This document shows positions 1 to 11,888 of a DNA stretch of 64,000 bases, one piece after another. Below the pieces are notes generated by a model. That model was not told the origin of the DNA and made no database searches. It was given only the letters and a program-made list of their open reading frames with translations. A program made the position numbers and the translations under genes. Every line of letters begins with the position of its first letter. The stretch's first letter is position 1. The stretch comes from Protonemura montana (taxonomy: Eukaryota > Arthropoda > Insecta > Plecoptera > Nemouridae). The stretch spans positions 5,372,001 to 5,436,000 of the forward strand of contig OX387610.1 in the NCBI GenBank assembly GCA_947568835.1, written 5' to 3'.

Positions 1-401
1 ACGGCTTCCCAATCGGTTGCTGCAACTCCCAGATCAGTAGAGCTGTGTGGTAATAGTGTGTAGACCATCGGAAACCTAGTGATAATGATCAAGTTATCAA
101 TCTATTTAAATTAGCCACCAAACGGCAGTGCCATTCGACAATTTTGCACCATTGCCAACCGGATTTTAAACAGCATACACAACAAGTGTTTTTACCAATT
201 TATTTGTTAATTTAATTTGCTTTAACCTTTGAAAACATGTGAATTTCATAACATGCAATTGGAAGCCACACATTTTTAACCTCTAAGTGGCAGGTGAGAT
301 ATTGGTAAAACCACACCTTGTAACAGCATAGCAAGGAAATTAACAGCGCATATTACAAGCATTGTTAATCATGGTCGGAAAAGGGAGGATTATAACCATA
401 C
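1..401. other. Intron of the LDL-receptor-type gene, left edge
   Basis: AT-rich sequence downstream (on the minus strand) of the last readable exon of the receptor gene. The donor GTATGG follows that exon at 396-401, so the gene continues beyond the window. I see no further exon here. Confidence 0.5.
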
Positions 402-3400
402 CGAGCGTGATGTGCTTCTCCTTCGTGTCTGCGTCGTACTTGCTGGCCCAGCGCACCAGCTGTGGCTGCCGGCGATCCACCCAGAACACGTCTCGACCCA
501 GCACTGCCATGCCAGACACCTGCGACAAAATCACAAGCCACTTGATTGGATGCATTTAAATTCTTCTTCGACAATTTTCGAGCCAATGGTTAATTTGTCG
601 ACAAGTCAATTTGGTCTTCGGTTCTCGTAAGATTGTCACCAAGCTCCGCCATAGGATTGCTACTACTCTGCCATTCGCCATATGTGATGGAAGTAGTAAT
701 AGAATGTCTATAATAAAAGAATAATTTAACGATTATAATAATTTATAATTTAATATTTGTTCTTTTATAATAATTGCAGAAAATCTATGGAATTTTAATC
801 TCTAAGACGCAAGGAACAAGGTTATAAAATGTATTATTTGTTTATTATTATTTTATTTCTTATTGATAAGTTTTACCACGAAGAACATGGCCAATTCGAT
901 CAAAATCCAGCCATTTCTCTACCAAAAATCCCTGTGACCGTCACAACGGTCTTTCCACTGATGTCTACTTCATCTAACCTTAACACTCATTTTGAAAAAA
1001 ACACTATTTTGAACTGGGTTTTTGAATCTCAAGTAAAAAACACTAATTTCCCCGATGTTTCATAACTTGCGCTGGTTACTTCAACAAGGGTGATGAGGAC
1101 CCTTAATGAAGCAACAGTCAAAAGCAACGAAACATTTTAAAATTAAAAATACCCAGCTCTTATAAGTTTTGTATATTTCCCAACGACCGTCGTTCAAAGC
1201 CTCACCGTGCCAAGTCCAGTTCGCCAGCCGTGACGATCGGTGCCTTCCATGTCGGTGCTCTCAACGGCGGCAGCGCTAGCGAAGAAGAGGCGCTGCATCT
1301 CGGGATCATAGGCAACTGTCACAGAGCCGTCGACGAGGGTCAGCGCTTGGGTGCCACCTGAACCGTCCAGCAGATAGCGCTCTAGGCGGGCACCGCCAGC
1401 GTCGGCAACAGCAACGAACATCGCGCTACGGGGGAAGAGTCAAAATTGTCAAGTTTTTTTATTGATGATCTTCATACATTGTTTACGGCAAAAGGACTGG
1501 TCCACAAGGTTCAATGAGTACCTACAGAATAAAATTTCAGATATTTTAACTGCAAGTATACAGTCAAAAACAGTTGAAAAAATAAATAAAAAAGAATTTG
1601 TCAATTGGGTACAAATTTTTGAGAGAGTAGACATTAAAATATAATACTCTCCTAAGTGAAAGTATATGTATGAACCATTAACCAAAAAATAATAATCAAG
1701 CACATCACAACCTACATGGCAAAGAATCTCAAAAAGTCCAAGCACTAAGATTATAGAACGGTTTCATATTCAACTTCCAATCATCTTATTGCACAGGCTG
1801 CAAGTGTTGTCCATGAAATCCTCTTTCTACAAAGCAAACGTAGAAAGTAACGGCACTCACCCCTCCTCCGGTAGCACCGCTACCGCCAACGGCACAATTT
1901 CACGCACTACAGAAGTCCTCGCTAGAGTCGACAGACTCAACACCTCCACGCTGCCCTTGCTGCTGTCACACCAATACAGGTTGTTGCCCAGATAGTCTGT
2001 TAAATGCAGATGAGTACGTAATTACCATTTTCAAGCTCATTTAACAGGAACACATTCAAATCGCAACTTATTAGTTGGAAAACGATGCAGTGCCCAGGCA
2101 ATCCATGAAAAGAGATGGGAGATCAAGAAAAATAACCAGACTTCAATTTAACTCCAGATATAAAACAGCACCACTCAAGAGACCTCTAAAATGAGCCGCT
2201 CACCAAAATCCATGCTATGAATCACAGTGCCAGTGGCGTTGAGTAGGGTCGTCAGCGTGTTGGTTTGAAGGTTGAGTGCGTAGATGCGTCTCTTAACTGC
2301 ATCTGCTATGAGTACGTCACCGTTCAGGGAGTCGTAGGCCAGAGCGCTGACTTCAGCTAGAGACTTGGGTTTCATCTCGAAGACGTGCTGTCGTCCAAGT
2401 GTTTGGTGGTACACCTCGAACAGCTTGCGTCCAGCAGCCACTACCAGGATCTCCTTCTTTGCTGAAGCTGCAACAGAAATCAGATTTTTTGTGCTTTTTG
2501 TGCTTTTAAAGTCCCACTATTAATAACCATTAATAATGCTATCAACAACTTAGACTGAAAGAGTAGGGGAAAACCCGGTGCCAGCACGTATTTTACTCCT
2601 GTAGGGGACCACCGGCTTGACGTCCCTTCTAAAGAACGTAACAACTCTAACAACAGGATTCCTCCACCAATCCGTGCTGTCGAGAGGTTGATAAGCAAGG
2701 CGAGCGAGTTTCTGTGATAACTTCCACCCCATTTACCACTATCCCAAACAGAACTGTTCATGTGTATGATGATCACCCATCCAATGTATGACCTAGCGCA
2801 GTGTTGCTTAACTTCAGTGATCTCACAAGTACTGATGGTTCAACCGCAAACCGATCGGTATAAAGATAAGGCCGCTAAAGATCAGGAAAAAAATTCCTTT
2901 TGCTGCGCCAAAAAAGTTGCAAGAAATTGCTGAAGTTTATTTTAGAAAATTTGGGGGAAAGGAGATATTAGTAGAAATTAAGAGAAAAGTTCCCCTTCAA
3001 ATGCACCTTTCTCCAGACCCCAAAAACCAAACAAATTTCTAACAAAAATACTATTGTAACCAAGCCGCTCATATCTCACCGATGCACCGATGCAAATCGG
3101 GTCCCAGCTGCTTGTCCTCCGAGCAAGCGCACGCGTACGACGAATTTGGGGCCAGAAGACAGAGGTCGCTGCAAGCTGCGCCGATGCACGGGTTCGGCCC
3201 AGGAGGGTGAGCCGCAGAGTGGAACACGTGAAGGTCGTAGACAAAGTTCTTGCGTTCCTTCACCACAGATTCGACGTGCTTGCCGGTGAACTTGTCGGCG
3301 CGAAAGATCTCGCGGGCAGCGTAGTCCGACCAGTAGAGCGAGTCCTCGAAAACGTCGATAGAGTGGGCGTCGCGCACGGAGCCGCGTAGGACCATCTGAA

Positions 3401-6400
3401 GGAACCGGAACAAGGGCAGTCGATTGTTAGATGTGCTATCGAGATTCACTTAGTGGCGTAAGATATTCATGGGTCATAAGATTCCGGTCATGTCCAATTC
3501 AATTGGCATCGAATTCCAGAGAAAATACTTTTTCAAGAACAAAATTAACCTTCCGAGTAATATTCACTAAGCTTGTATGAATCTAGGGCTATGCAAAACC
3601 TTTTTTTTGGTGACATTGATGAATAAGATTCAATTGGTGGGTGATTGTTGTGCACAGAAATTAAGTATAAAAATTACAAAACTAGATGTTAAGACCATTG
3701 GAGATTGATAAAAATTGACTCTCTTGGATACCAATTGCATTTGTGCTTTACCTTAACAAATATGATGCAAGAAAAAAATACCTCTAACCATGTCACAGAC
3801 CATGCAGCCGATTCTATATCAGATAGCCACCAAAATCCCCATCGTGTTTTTGATAAAAGTGCTCAGGGATGAGCTGCATTTGGAAAGAGCAAAATGTTAA
3901 CCTAACCTAGACATCGATCCACTCACCCTGCGGTCGGTACCATCGAACTTGACCGACTCAATGCGGTGCAGCTTAGCATCGATCCAATACAGTCGTCCGT
4001 TCGGTCGATCCAGTGCAACCCCGTTCGGCCACGTTATGTCGCGAGTTACCAGCGCTCTTGGGTTCGATCCATCCATCCCAGCAACTTGGATGCCTGGCGA
4101 CTTGCCCCAACGCGACCAGAACATCAGCCTGGACAAGGACAGGCAATAAGCATCAGTTCGGCTCAAATGCAAAAACATGCAGGGTAAGTATGCACCTTAC
4201 CAATAACTTGTTGCATCTTTGCTTGTACTGGGTATCGATCATAAAACGATTTGTTGGAGAACACCAACATTTTCTCGAAAAATTACATGTATTAACCGCT
4301 TGTTACGAAAAAGTTGCATGATCCCCATTCAAAAATGGAAACCAAGTATACTGGAATAATTTGCGGCCTAGCTTTGTTTCCTTTCTTTGCTTGCCGGTTC
4401 CCTGTGGAATCACCAGAAAAAAAAAATCCCTGCAGCTACCAGGAATATTTTCATTCACTTCAGGGAAAAAACTGGTGCCTTCCCCAAATATAACAGCATC
4501 TTCGGGACACTGGTACTAACGATTGAAGCCTGTAATCTCAATAGCCTGGTCTTCTATCCAGCAACAATCATTGTAGCCAACGTAATGTATGCATGTGTGC
4601 TTTGGAAAGTTAAGCCATTCCAAAATTTAACAGAGAAAGAAAACATCTTGTTTACTACGAGCTTGATTCTCTCAAAATTCCTTTGACAATAAGACACCTT
4701 TCTATTTGTTCATTGGCGTCATCGAGAAAAGTCTAGTGTTACGTTAAACATATTTTTTTTATTGCTGAAAAGATGGCTCACCCCTTAGAGACGAGTAGTG
4801 CAACGGCCTTGGGTTCGTCGGCCGGGTCCTCCCGCACAAGCACGGCGCAAAGCGTGCCGTCGTTGGCGCACACCGCGATGTAGCGCTCTTCGCCGTCCGT
4901 CCAGTAAAGGTTGCCGGTCACCCAGTCCAGGGCGAGGTCTTGTGGCAGGCTCAGACCTGGACGCAAACAAAACGGCATATGAGTGAGTGAGTGTATCTGC
5001 TACCAGACTAATGATAACTGGGTCCTGCCATGCTACTAATGGCAATCATAGAAGCCAAAAATCACAGACTTAAAAAAAAGGCAACCAACAATCCTTACAA
5101 AACTTTACAGCTTGGATGGGTTGCTATCAACCCATCTGGATGGAATTAAGTAGATGTAGATACACCACGAAATAATTGTACAAATTGTAATTCTAAATAA
5201 AAAGTTAATAATAACCTGCAGTGACAATTGCCTCCATCTCCGAGCCATCCTCTTTGCCTCGCACGATTGCCTCCTCTCCCGTCACTACGCTGGTCCAGTA
5301 GACGTGAAGCCCGTCGTAGGCCACACCCACAACGTGCCGCAGCTTGTTGCGGCCGACTGAGAACTTGACTCTAGACTCCATGAACAGGCCACGCACATCC
5401 TTCTTCGACGAGTAGAACAGCACTGCTTCACCACCTGTCAATCCGACGACAATTCTCAATCGATTTCCAATGAACTTTAATGTTGGAAGCTTTCGAATCA
5501 AATGTTAGCAAAATTTTGACAGTGACTGTTTGTATAGAGCTGATTTTATTTCTTAAAAAAAAATATGCAGAGCAAATTTATCTGCACCCTTCATGCATCG
5601 TTTTTATTTATTTTACTATGTATGGTATTTGCAGGTGGTCAAGATCTGAGGGGATCTGTTATCTTTAAATGAAATAACTTACCTGCTGTCTCTTTAATTT
5701 TCTTAACCATAGAAACCATTTATCTTTCAAAAATGTATTCTGCAAACGGCACAGTAATAAGTGCCCAACGATATAATGTTGGCAATAAAATATTGCACAA
5801 AAACAGCCAAAACTTTGCAAAAAAAACACCATTGCATAAGTTTGAACACAATATACAACTAACAACTTCCCTCTTGATCTAATACTAACATCTTTAGAAA
5901 ACAAAAAGAGCTATATTGGAACATTTTCAGCTACCACCAAAGCAATCGTGTCATAGCGTTATTGGTGCCAGAGTCCATAACAGTCTACGGCTATTACAAG
6001 CATTCAAAAGTGATGACACGCCAACTTCCGCGGCACCTCACCTTGCGCCTGGCAACCGCGGTGGTCGTCTCGTAGCTTGAATCCCGCCTCGCAGACGCAC
6101 TGGAAGCTGCCCGCGATGTTCAAACACGTGTGGCTGCAAGCGCCAAACTCGGCGCACTCGTCCACGTCTGAAACGACACGGCATACAGAATGGTTGAGAG
6201 ATCCAAGATGGCATAATGCAACTGCAACTTAATGATGCAACTCTGACTTCAGTTTAGGCAAATGCCCTTGAAGAATTCTCTCTTCAATCATGGTCTCCTC
6301 AATCATGGCCGTTACCAAACTTTGAGTAAAAGTTAGCGATTCTTAACTTGCAAGCAGAGACAAATTTCACAAAAAAATTTTTGCATATTGACTGCTTGTC

Positions 6401-8653
6401 CATTTAGTGCAGTGTCAACTAATGATACACAAAAAATAGTTCTAAAGGAAGACTCACCATCGCAAGATTTCCCATCGGCAGCCAGCTGGTACCCGGTGGG
6501 ACAGTAACAGACGGGCCCACGGGCAGTGCGCAGACAGTTGTGAGTGCAGTTGGCCGCGGGACACGAGTCTAAAACCAAACGCAACAAGTTTTATTTGTAC
6601 AAGACTTGACGAATGTACTTGGCGTAGTTACGATCGGTTAACAAAAAGCTCACCAGTCTTGCATCCAGGCCCTTCATCAGAGCCATCTAGACACTCCACA
6701 CTGCCACTGCACACTTCGGAGAGCTCCAGGCAGGCAAGCGAATCGGCACAGATGAACAGTCCGCGGTCTGGCGTGCACTCCTTAGCCGTTACTTCCGTGC
6801 GGCTACCGTTCTCTGCAACAACCTCGCTATGTCATATAGATGCCAAGAGTACAGTAGGCTAAAAAGCAGCTAGACCGTATGTGATTTATAAGAAAGAAGA
6901 ATTAGCTCTCCAAGAATGGGCACTAAACAGACTGTGGTTTTTTAGATCCAATGGTACAGAAAAAGTGATGAGCAAACTATGGAACCATATGAAAAAGTGA
7001 CGAAATTGTTGCTTTTTCTCACTAGTTTTGCAGTCAGCTTCGTCGCTGGCGTCGGAACAATCTGGGTTGCCGTCACAGACCCATTCGTTAGGAACGCACT
7101 CTTTGTTTTTGCATAAGAAGGCGTCGTCGCACGATATCTGAAATCACAAGAAAAATGTTGATCTAAATTCTGCAACAACAGGAATGGCCTCAAGCCTGTT
7201 TGACTCTTAGCAAAGAACAGCTGACGATTACTTTGGTTAAGAGAATGCTAAGAGACCTGCCGTATTATGTTTCTTGGGAGAAATTTTGCTATGCCATTTC
7301 AGCTATTTCATATCTGCTCTTAATATAAAATTAACTCTGTTGTGATCAGATAATATCTGCAATTTACTTGTGGATGCATTCAACAAGTCACAAAACAGTC
7401 CTGTTCACTAGACCTAGATACATTATTTTAAATACTAGTGCCCCCCGACCTTTTTCGAGCAGCCCTGGATCTCGTCACTGCCGTCCAGACAGTCTGGCTT
7501 TTGGTCGCAAACCCACTTGCTCGGGATGCACATGTTGTCCACGCAGCGCCACTCGTCCTCCTCGCAGTTGACAGGTGCCGAAGTTACCTGCCGCAAACAA
7601 AATCAGCGCCATATTATCGACATGCCCCACCCGCTTTTCGAGTGGCATTAAGGTCCAAGGCCCAAAAAGACCAGGAAGGTACTAACCTCATGTCCGGCAC
7701 AATCCTTCTCATCAGAGAAATCCTTGCAGTCATCTTCGCCATCGCAACGAAAGAATGAGCTGACGCAGTCCCCGTTACGGCATTGGAAGTAGTCGGGAGC
7801 CACGCAGTGAATCTCGTCTGCAATCCAACCCGCCGTTCGGTTAGCATACCTTACCAAAAGCTTTAAACTGACAAAGATGTAAATATTTTCCTTTCGATGT
7901 CATACTGCTGCTTACCATACAAATTCCAATGAGTGCCAAGAGCAAAGAATATATTATTAGTCCTAGAGAAGCCACTTTAGCCATTAAATCGTGTACCTAT
8001 GCAAGTTTTAGAAATGTAAAATATGACTGATATATCGGGCAGTCACTAAATCCTGACGTGCGTTTATACTGACCACATCCCTTCTCGTCGAATCCGTCGC
8101 TGCAATCTTGCTTGCCGTCGCAAAGGTGAGAGCTACGGTGGCAATCGCCCCCATCGCAGCTAAAGAAATCCTTGGGACAACGGGCAGCTTCTGCAATCAA
8201 ATATGTTATCAATTTAAACGAGGCTGAAGATACTTAAAAAACTAGCAGTATACCTACATGCATGTAGCTATAGCCCTAATGATATGATATGTGCCTTTGA
8301 TTTAAAAAGTATTTAAATCACTTTGAATAAGAGATTACATACATAAGCCTGATGGCAAAGCTACTGGAGAAATGGTCATTCACTTTCAGAGGCAATGCAC
8401 AACCTTGAAAGAATTTCATCAAAAATCCTTTCAGAAACAAATCAAATCAAACTTTTAATAAAAGCAGGTAGATTGTCGTAATCTATCATTTTAATCGAGG
8501 TAAAATGGTTAATTTAGTCTGCATTGGGGTCGCTCGGGACATTAAGCAATGTCGGAATAACAAAAGGGCCAGATGCGACATACCTGCTGATGCCAGCGTG
8601 CAGATCACCACGGCCAGGCGCAAGGTTAACAGCTTCGACCCTGAACCTTTCAT
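402..8653 (-). CDS. Vitellogenin receptor-like LDL-receptor family protein, N-terminal part (3' end outside window)
   Basis: Endocytic receptor; in insects this architecture takes up yolk protein in oocytes. Sixteen coding exons join in frame on the minus strand: 8653-8584 (start and signal peptide [17 protein letters not shown]...), 8190-8074, 7817-7687, 7587-7450, 7137-7023, 6812-6654, 6568-6458, 6167-6042, 5434-5216, 4956-4782, 4128-3927, 3395-3080, 2467-2204, 1996-1861, 1425-1206, 519-402. They encode about 872 aa: five LDL-A modules (each with a C...CDG...C.D.SDE pattern), two EGF modules (the second starts DVDEC, calcium type), a YWTD beta-propeller (VYWTS, LYWTD, LYWID, LYWSD), a third EGF ([12 protein letters not shown]), and a second propeller (LYWCD, VFWVD). 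Several module junctions are phase-1 introns, as usual in this family. A first cluster of five LDL-A repeats fits insect vitellogenin receptors (yolkless). Another LRP-type receptor is possible because the second LDL-A cluster, membrane segment and tail are not in view. One donor (GTCGGG after 7450) is weak. Confidence 0.75.
940..1165. repeat. Dispersed MITE-like repeat, family M1 copy
   Basis: Contains the shared family words: a 'gatgtctac...cttaacactc' block, 'aactgggtttttgaatctcaagtaaa', then a 'cccgatgtttc' and 'acttcaacaagggtgatga' block. The same words recur near 15440-15600, 19985-20110, 21745-21925, 40515-40625, 40834-40995 and 48715-48900. It lies in an intron of the receptor gene. 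There is no coding capacity. Confidence 0.5.
2550..2850 (-). mobile_element. 5S-rRNA-derived SINE, copy 1
   Basis: On the minus strand this begins with a 5S-rRNA-like head (gagatcactgaagttaagc at about 2825-2805, then ggatgggtgatc at about 2780-2768). It continues through a body (cttgcttatcaacctctcg, gaagggacgtcaagccggtgg) shared with the copies at 10047 and 24136. The 5S internal control region implies RNA polymerase III transcription of the ancestral element. The copy sits in an intron of the receptor gene. Confidence 0.75.
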
Positions 8654-11600
8654 CCTCGCGACCGTTTTGTCAATTACTCTGGGGTTTCTGAAACTGGCAA
8701 CAAGATAAGGGAGCTATTTTATGACGAGACACACGCACTAATGATCAGAAATCATGATGCTGCAATATTTTATTATGTCTGGCGTATTTGAAATCTGAAT
8801 ACACATGCATTAGTTTAGAAGAGAATGAGATAAGATCGGATAGCTAACGATATTACGGTTTTTTCAATGGAAACTATAAAATACGATATATTATTAAAAA
8901 ATTGTGCTAAAGCGTCAAATGAGTATCAGTCTAGACGGAATAATGATCGACCAAGCAATGCACTAAGTAATAAAAATGCAGACAAATTAATTTTTTAGTA
9001 TTCGTATTCTGGGGCCTACAGCATAAATAAGATAAGCCAATCATTGACTGCATTTCCAGATTGTGATGTTTTGCTACCACGGTGAAGACAACTGAGTCCG
9101 ATACTCTGCTACGAGTCTAGCCCCCAGACGGGTTTGCACGTGAAAGTGTACTGACTAACGTACACTTTTCTTGTGTCGAATAACATGTGGAACTAGTGAA
9201 GATTGTTGGAATAAATGATATCTTCGAAACTCATGTAATAAGGATCAACTTTATAATTGAAGTAAGTTTTGCCAGTGAATATTTGTCACAAAATCAAAAG
9301 AAACTAATTTAATATCGTGGTAGGATATTCGTTCGTCTAATTAAGTGCAATTAAGTAAGTCACCCAGAATCAGCAGATTTTGTATTACAATTTTAAATGC
9401 AAGAAATCGTTGTAATAATTACCTTATCAACGCGACCAGAGAGACGACCTGCCAGCTTCAGAGCTCACGACGGAAAGAATACTGAGGATGGACCGCCGAG
9501 CGTTGCTGTGGAAGGTAGCTGCAAGGGGAAATGAGGGGTAGGTAGGGTATGTGTCATCAATGGTTATTGCTATGCGTAGTATATCAGTGTAACTAGTTTT
9601 AGTGCCTTTGGTCAGGTCCAAGTTCTGATCGAAGTAATTTATGTCGTCGTTATGTTATGATATTTTGAGGACAAATATTTCGGTAACACAAGTAAAGCCC
9701 CGGCTATTTTTATATAAATTCTATTTAACAATGGATCGCAAATTTAATAGATTTTATGTTTGAAAGTATGAAAACCAAAAATTTTATGTTTTGTGAGGCC
9801 ACTGACCTCTTGCGTGATTTAAAATATTCCATTTGTGAGGATAATTTAAATGAGACTGGGCTTTTATGAGTCTCTCTTGTGAATTGGGCGCCAATACCCA
9901 CATGAAGTACACTAAAAAGATAGGTAAAAATGTTGGGTAGTATGTGAGAATTGATGTGTGTTCCAAGGGTGTACTGAAGCAAAATCAAACCTCACTTTTA
10001 ATATGGTGCAACTATGTTGAACCGAGTAAGTCGGTAAGAAATGCAGTGTGACCGAACGGTTTGGCGTGTTGGAAACACCGGTTCTCATGAGATCACCGAA
10101 GTTAAGCAACACTGCGCTTGGTCAGGTATTGGATGGGTGACCACCATGCACATGCCCAGCTATGTTCGGGAGAGAGGTTGAAGGGATGTAAAATAGTACA
10201 ACCACTCCATTCGCCTTGCTTATCAACCTCTCGACAGTATGGATATGTGAAGAAAAATTGTTGTTCGCGTTGTACCGTCATTCAGAAGGGACCTTAAGCC
10301 GATAGTCCCCTTGGTATTCTTTGACAGGAGTAGGATATGTACTAGCACCGGATTACCCCTCCTCCTTTCTAGGCTAGGTTAGGTTCATCATCGTTCTCAT
10401 CCTCATCATCATCCACTCATTCAACGATGCCATTCCGGTGCAATAAAATACACTCAACAAGAAGTCAGATATGGTGCCCAATATTGAAGCAATTATGAAT
10501 ACAATTATTATTGCTATGATACATTTGACCCTCTTGACCCTATCTCTGCATAGACAATTTTTTCATAAATTTTGTTAAATCGACGATTTGAAGGATTCAA
10601 TTTCTACGAAGACGCTTCGATATTAGGCAGAAGGTTGAATCGATTTACATGGGAGGGGTAGTATATCATATTTCTGTAAAATATCTAAAGCAATAAGTAG
10701 GTGAATATTTAGAATATGTAGTGTAATTCTATTTGTGTATTAACTAATATATAACTACGGTGTGGTCTTAATTAAATAAAAATGAAAAGGCAGAATAGGG
10801 TTCTCATTGATGTAACAAGAGACCTTTTTGCATTAATTGCTGCATCAATGCAATGTCATGAAGAGCATTGCACCATGGCTGAACCATCTTCTTTCTGTTC
10901 TCATTCAAATGCAGTACCAACGCCTAAATTGCTAACACTACACTATCTTTCAGCTCTCGTATTATTCTTGTTCATTCTCAATACAATTCACATAAAGATT
11001 CTTGACAACTTAATTTGAACCATGCCATCTTGTTTAAAAAGAAAAAAAAATATTATAGCTCATTATAGCTCATTTTCAGGGAGCTGAAACCAGCGAGCGA
11101 TGGATGGAAGAGGAGCTTTCATAAGGAGCAAATATGCAACTGATCTAGGATAGCTCATTGTAATCAGTATGGTGTTGGGATTTAAAAAGCAAGGATAACA
11201 ACCAATAAGTACACAATTTTTTTCCAATGAAAACAGGAGTATATATTTAACCACATCTATAACTTACCACTCTTCAATCAACAGTTTGTAAAATTCTAGC
11301 ATAGGTAGCAGCTGTTTTTTTTTTAAACTTTATTTCAATATCAACTTCATTTCATAATAAATACCCTTTAGCAAAGTCTCGACCAGTGAAACTTTGTTCC
11401 AACACGTTTCCAAGCGAATTGCTAACATCATTGAGTTGGACAGATCAAAGATATGCTCCTGAAAAATTAGAATCCAAAGAGTCGGCAAATAAATAAAGAG
11501 ATACACCACAAAATATCACTACAATTGCCACTGCGTAAGACCTAATGGAGAATTGAACCAGATCGTAAGTCAACACTAATTATTTAAGCATCTAGAATAT

Positions 11601-11888
11601 AAGCCAGGTTAGTATTCAATCACAACCATTTTCAATTTCACTTTGGACAAATCAATTACAAGTCAATTTAATTCGTTATCGACTTGGAAGCCGAATTCCA
11701 TAAAATTTATTACCACTAAACGAAACAAGCTGGTTAATTTGTTCAATTTCACCCATCAACGACAGCAGCACCCTTCGGCAAGAAGAATCACAGAACACGG
11801 CTCCTACCAAGTAAGCAATCCTGTCTCAACAAACCGCGAAAGGAATGTAAGAAGCAAGTGACTCTAGCCACGTTGCTTAAGATCGCTG
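8654..11888. other. Intergenic region between the receptor gene and CLEC16A 3' end
   Basis: No convincing coding exon. A minus-strand block ending at 9424 with AAG before a GTAATT donor may be a 5' untranslated exon of the receptor gene. The interval holds one SINE (10047-10450) and a short foldback-related fragment near 11078-11115. A minus-strand AATAAA at 11329-11334 lies about 555 nt past the CLEC16A stop and is its likely polyadenylation signal. Confidence 0.45.
10047..10450 (+). mobile_element. 5S-rRNA-derived SINE, copy 2 (most complete)
   Basis: The head matches 5S rRNA clearly: aacaccggttctc, then gatcaccgaagttaagcaac, then ggatgggtgacc, in the order and spacing of the 5S box A, intermediate element and box C region (10070-10145). 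Unlike a 5S gene it continues with no T-run into about 280 bp of unrelated body (aacctctcgacag, gaagggaccttaagccg, gacaggagtagg). It ends in a simple ATC-rich tail followed by caataaaata. The same body occurs in reverse orientation at 2550-2850 and 24136-24312. This matches the SINE3 type, with a 5S-derived promoter. Confidence 0.85.

Noticed and set aside
10047-10170. Functional 5S rRNA gene
   Set aside because: It carries several substitutions, lacks a T-run terminator at the 5S end and continues into a repeated SINE body.
10782-11018. 78-aa open frame in the intergenic region
   Set aside because: Low-complexity composition, no homologue recognised and no splice or codon-usage support.
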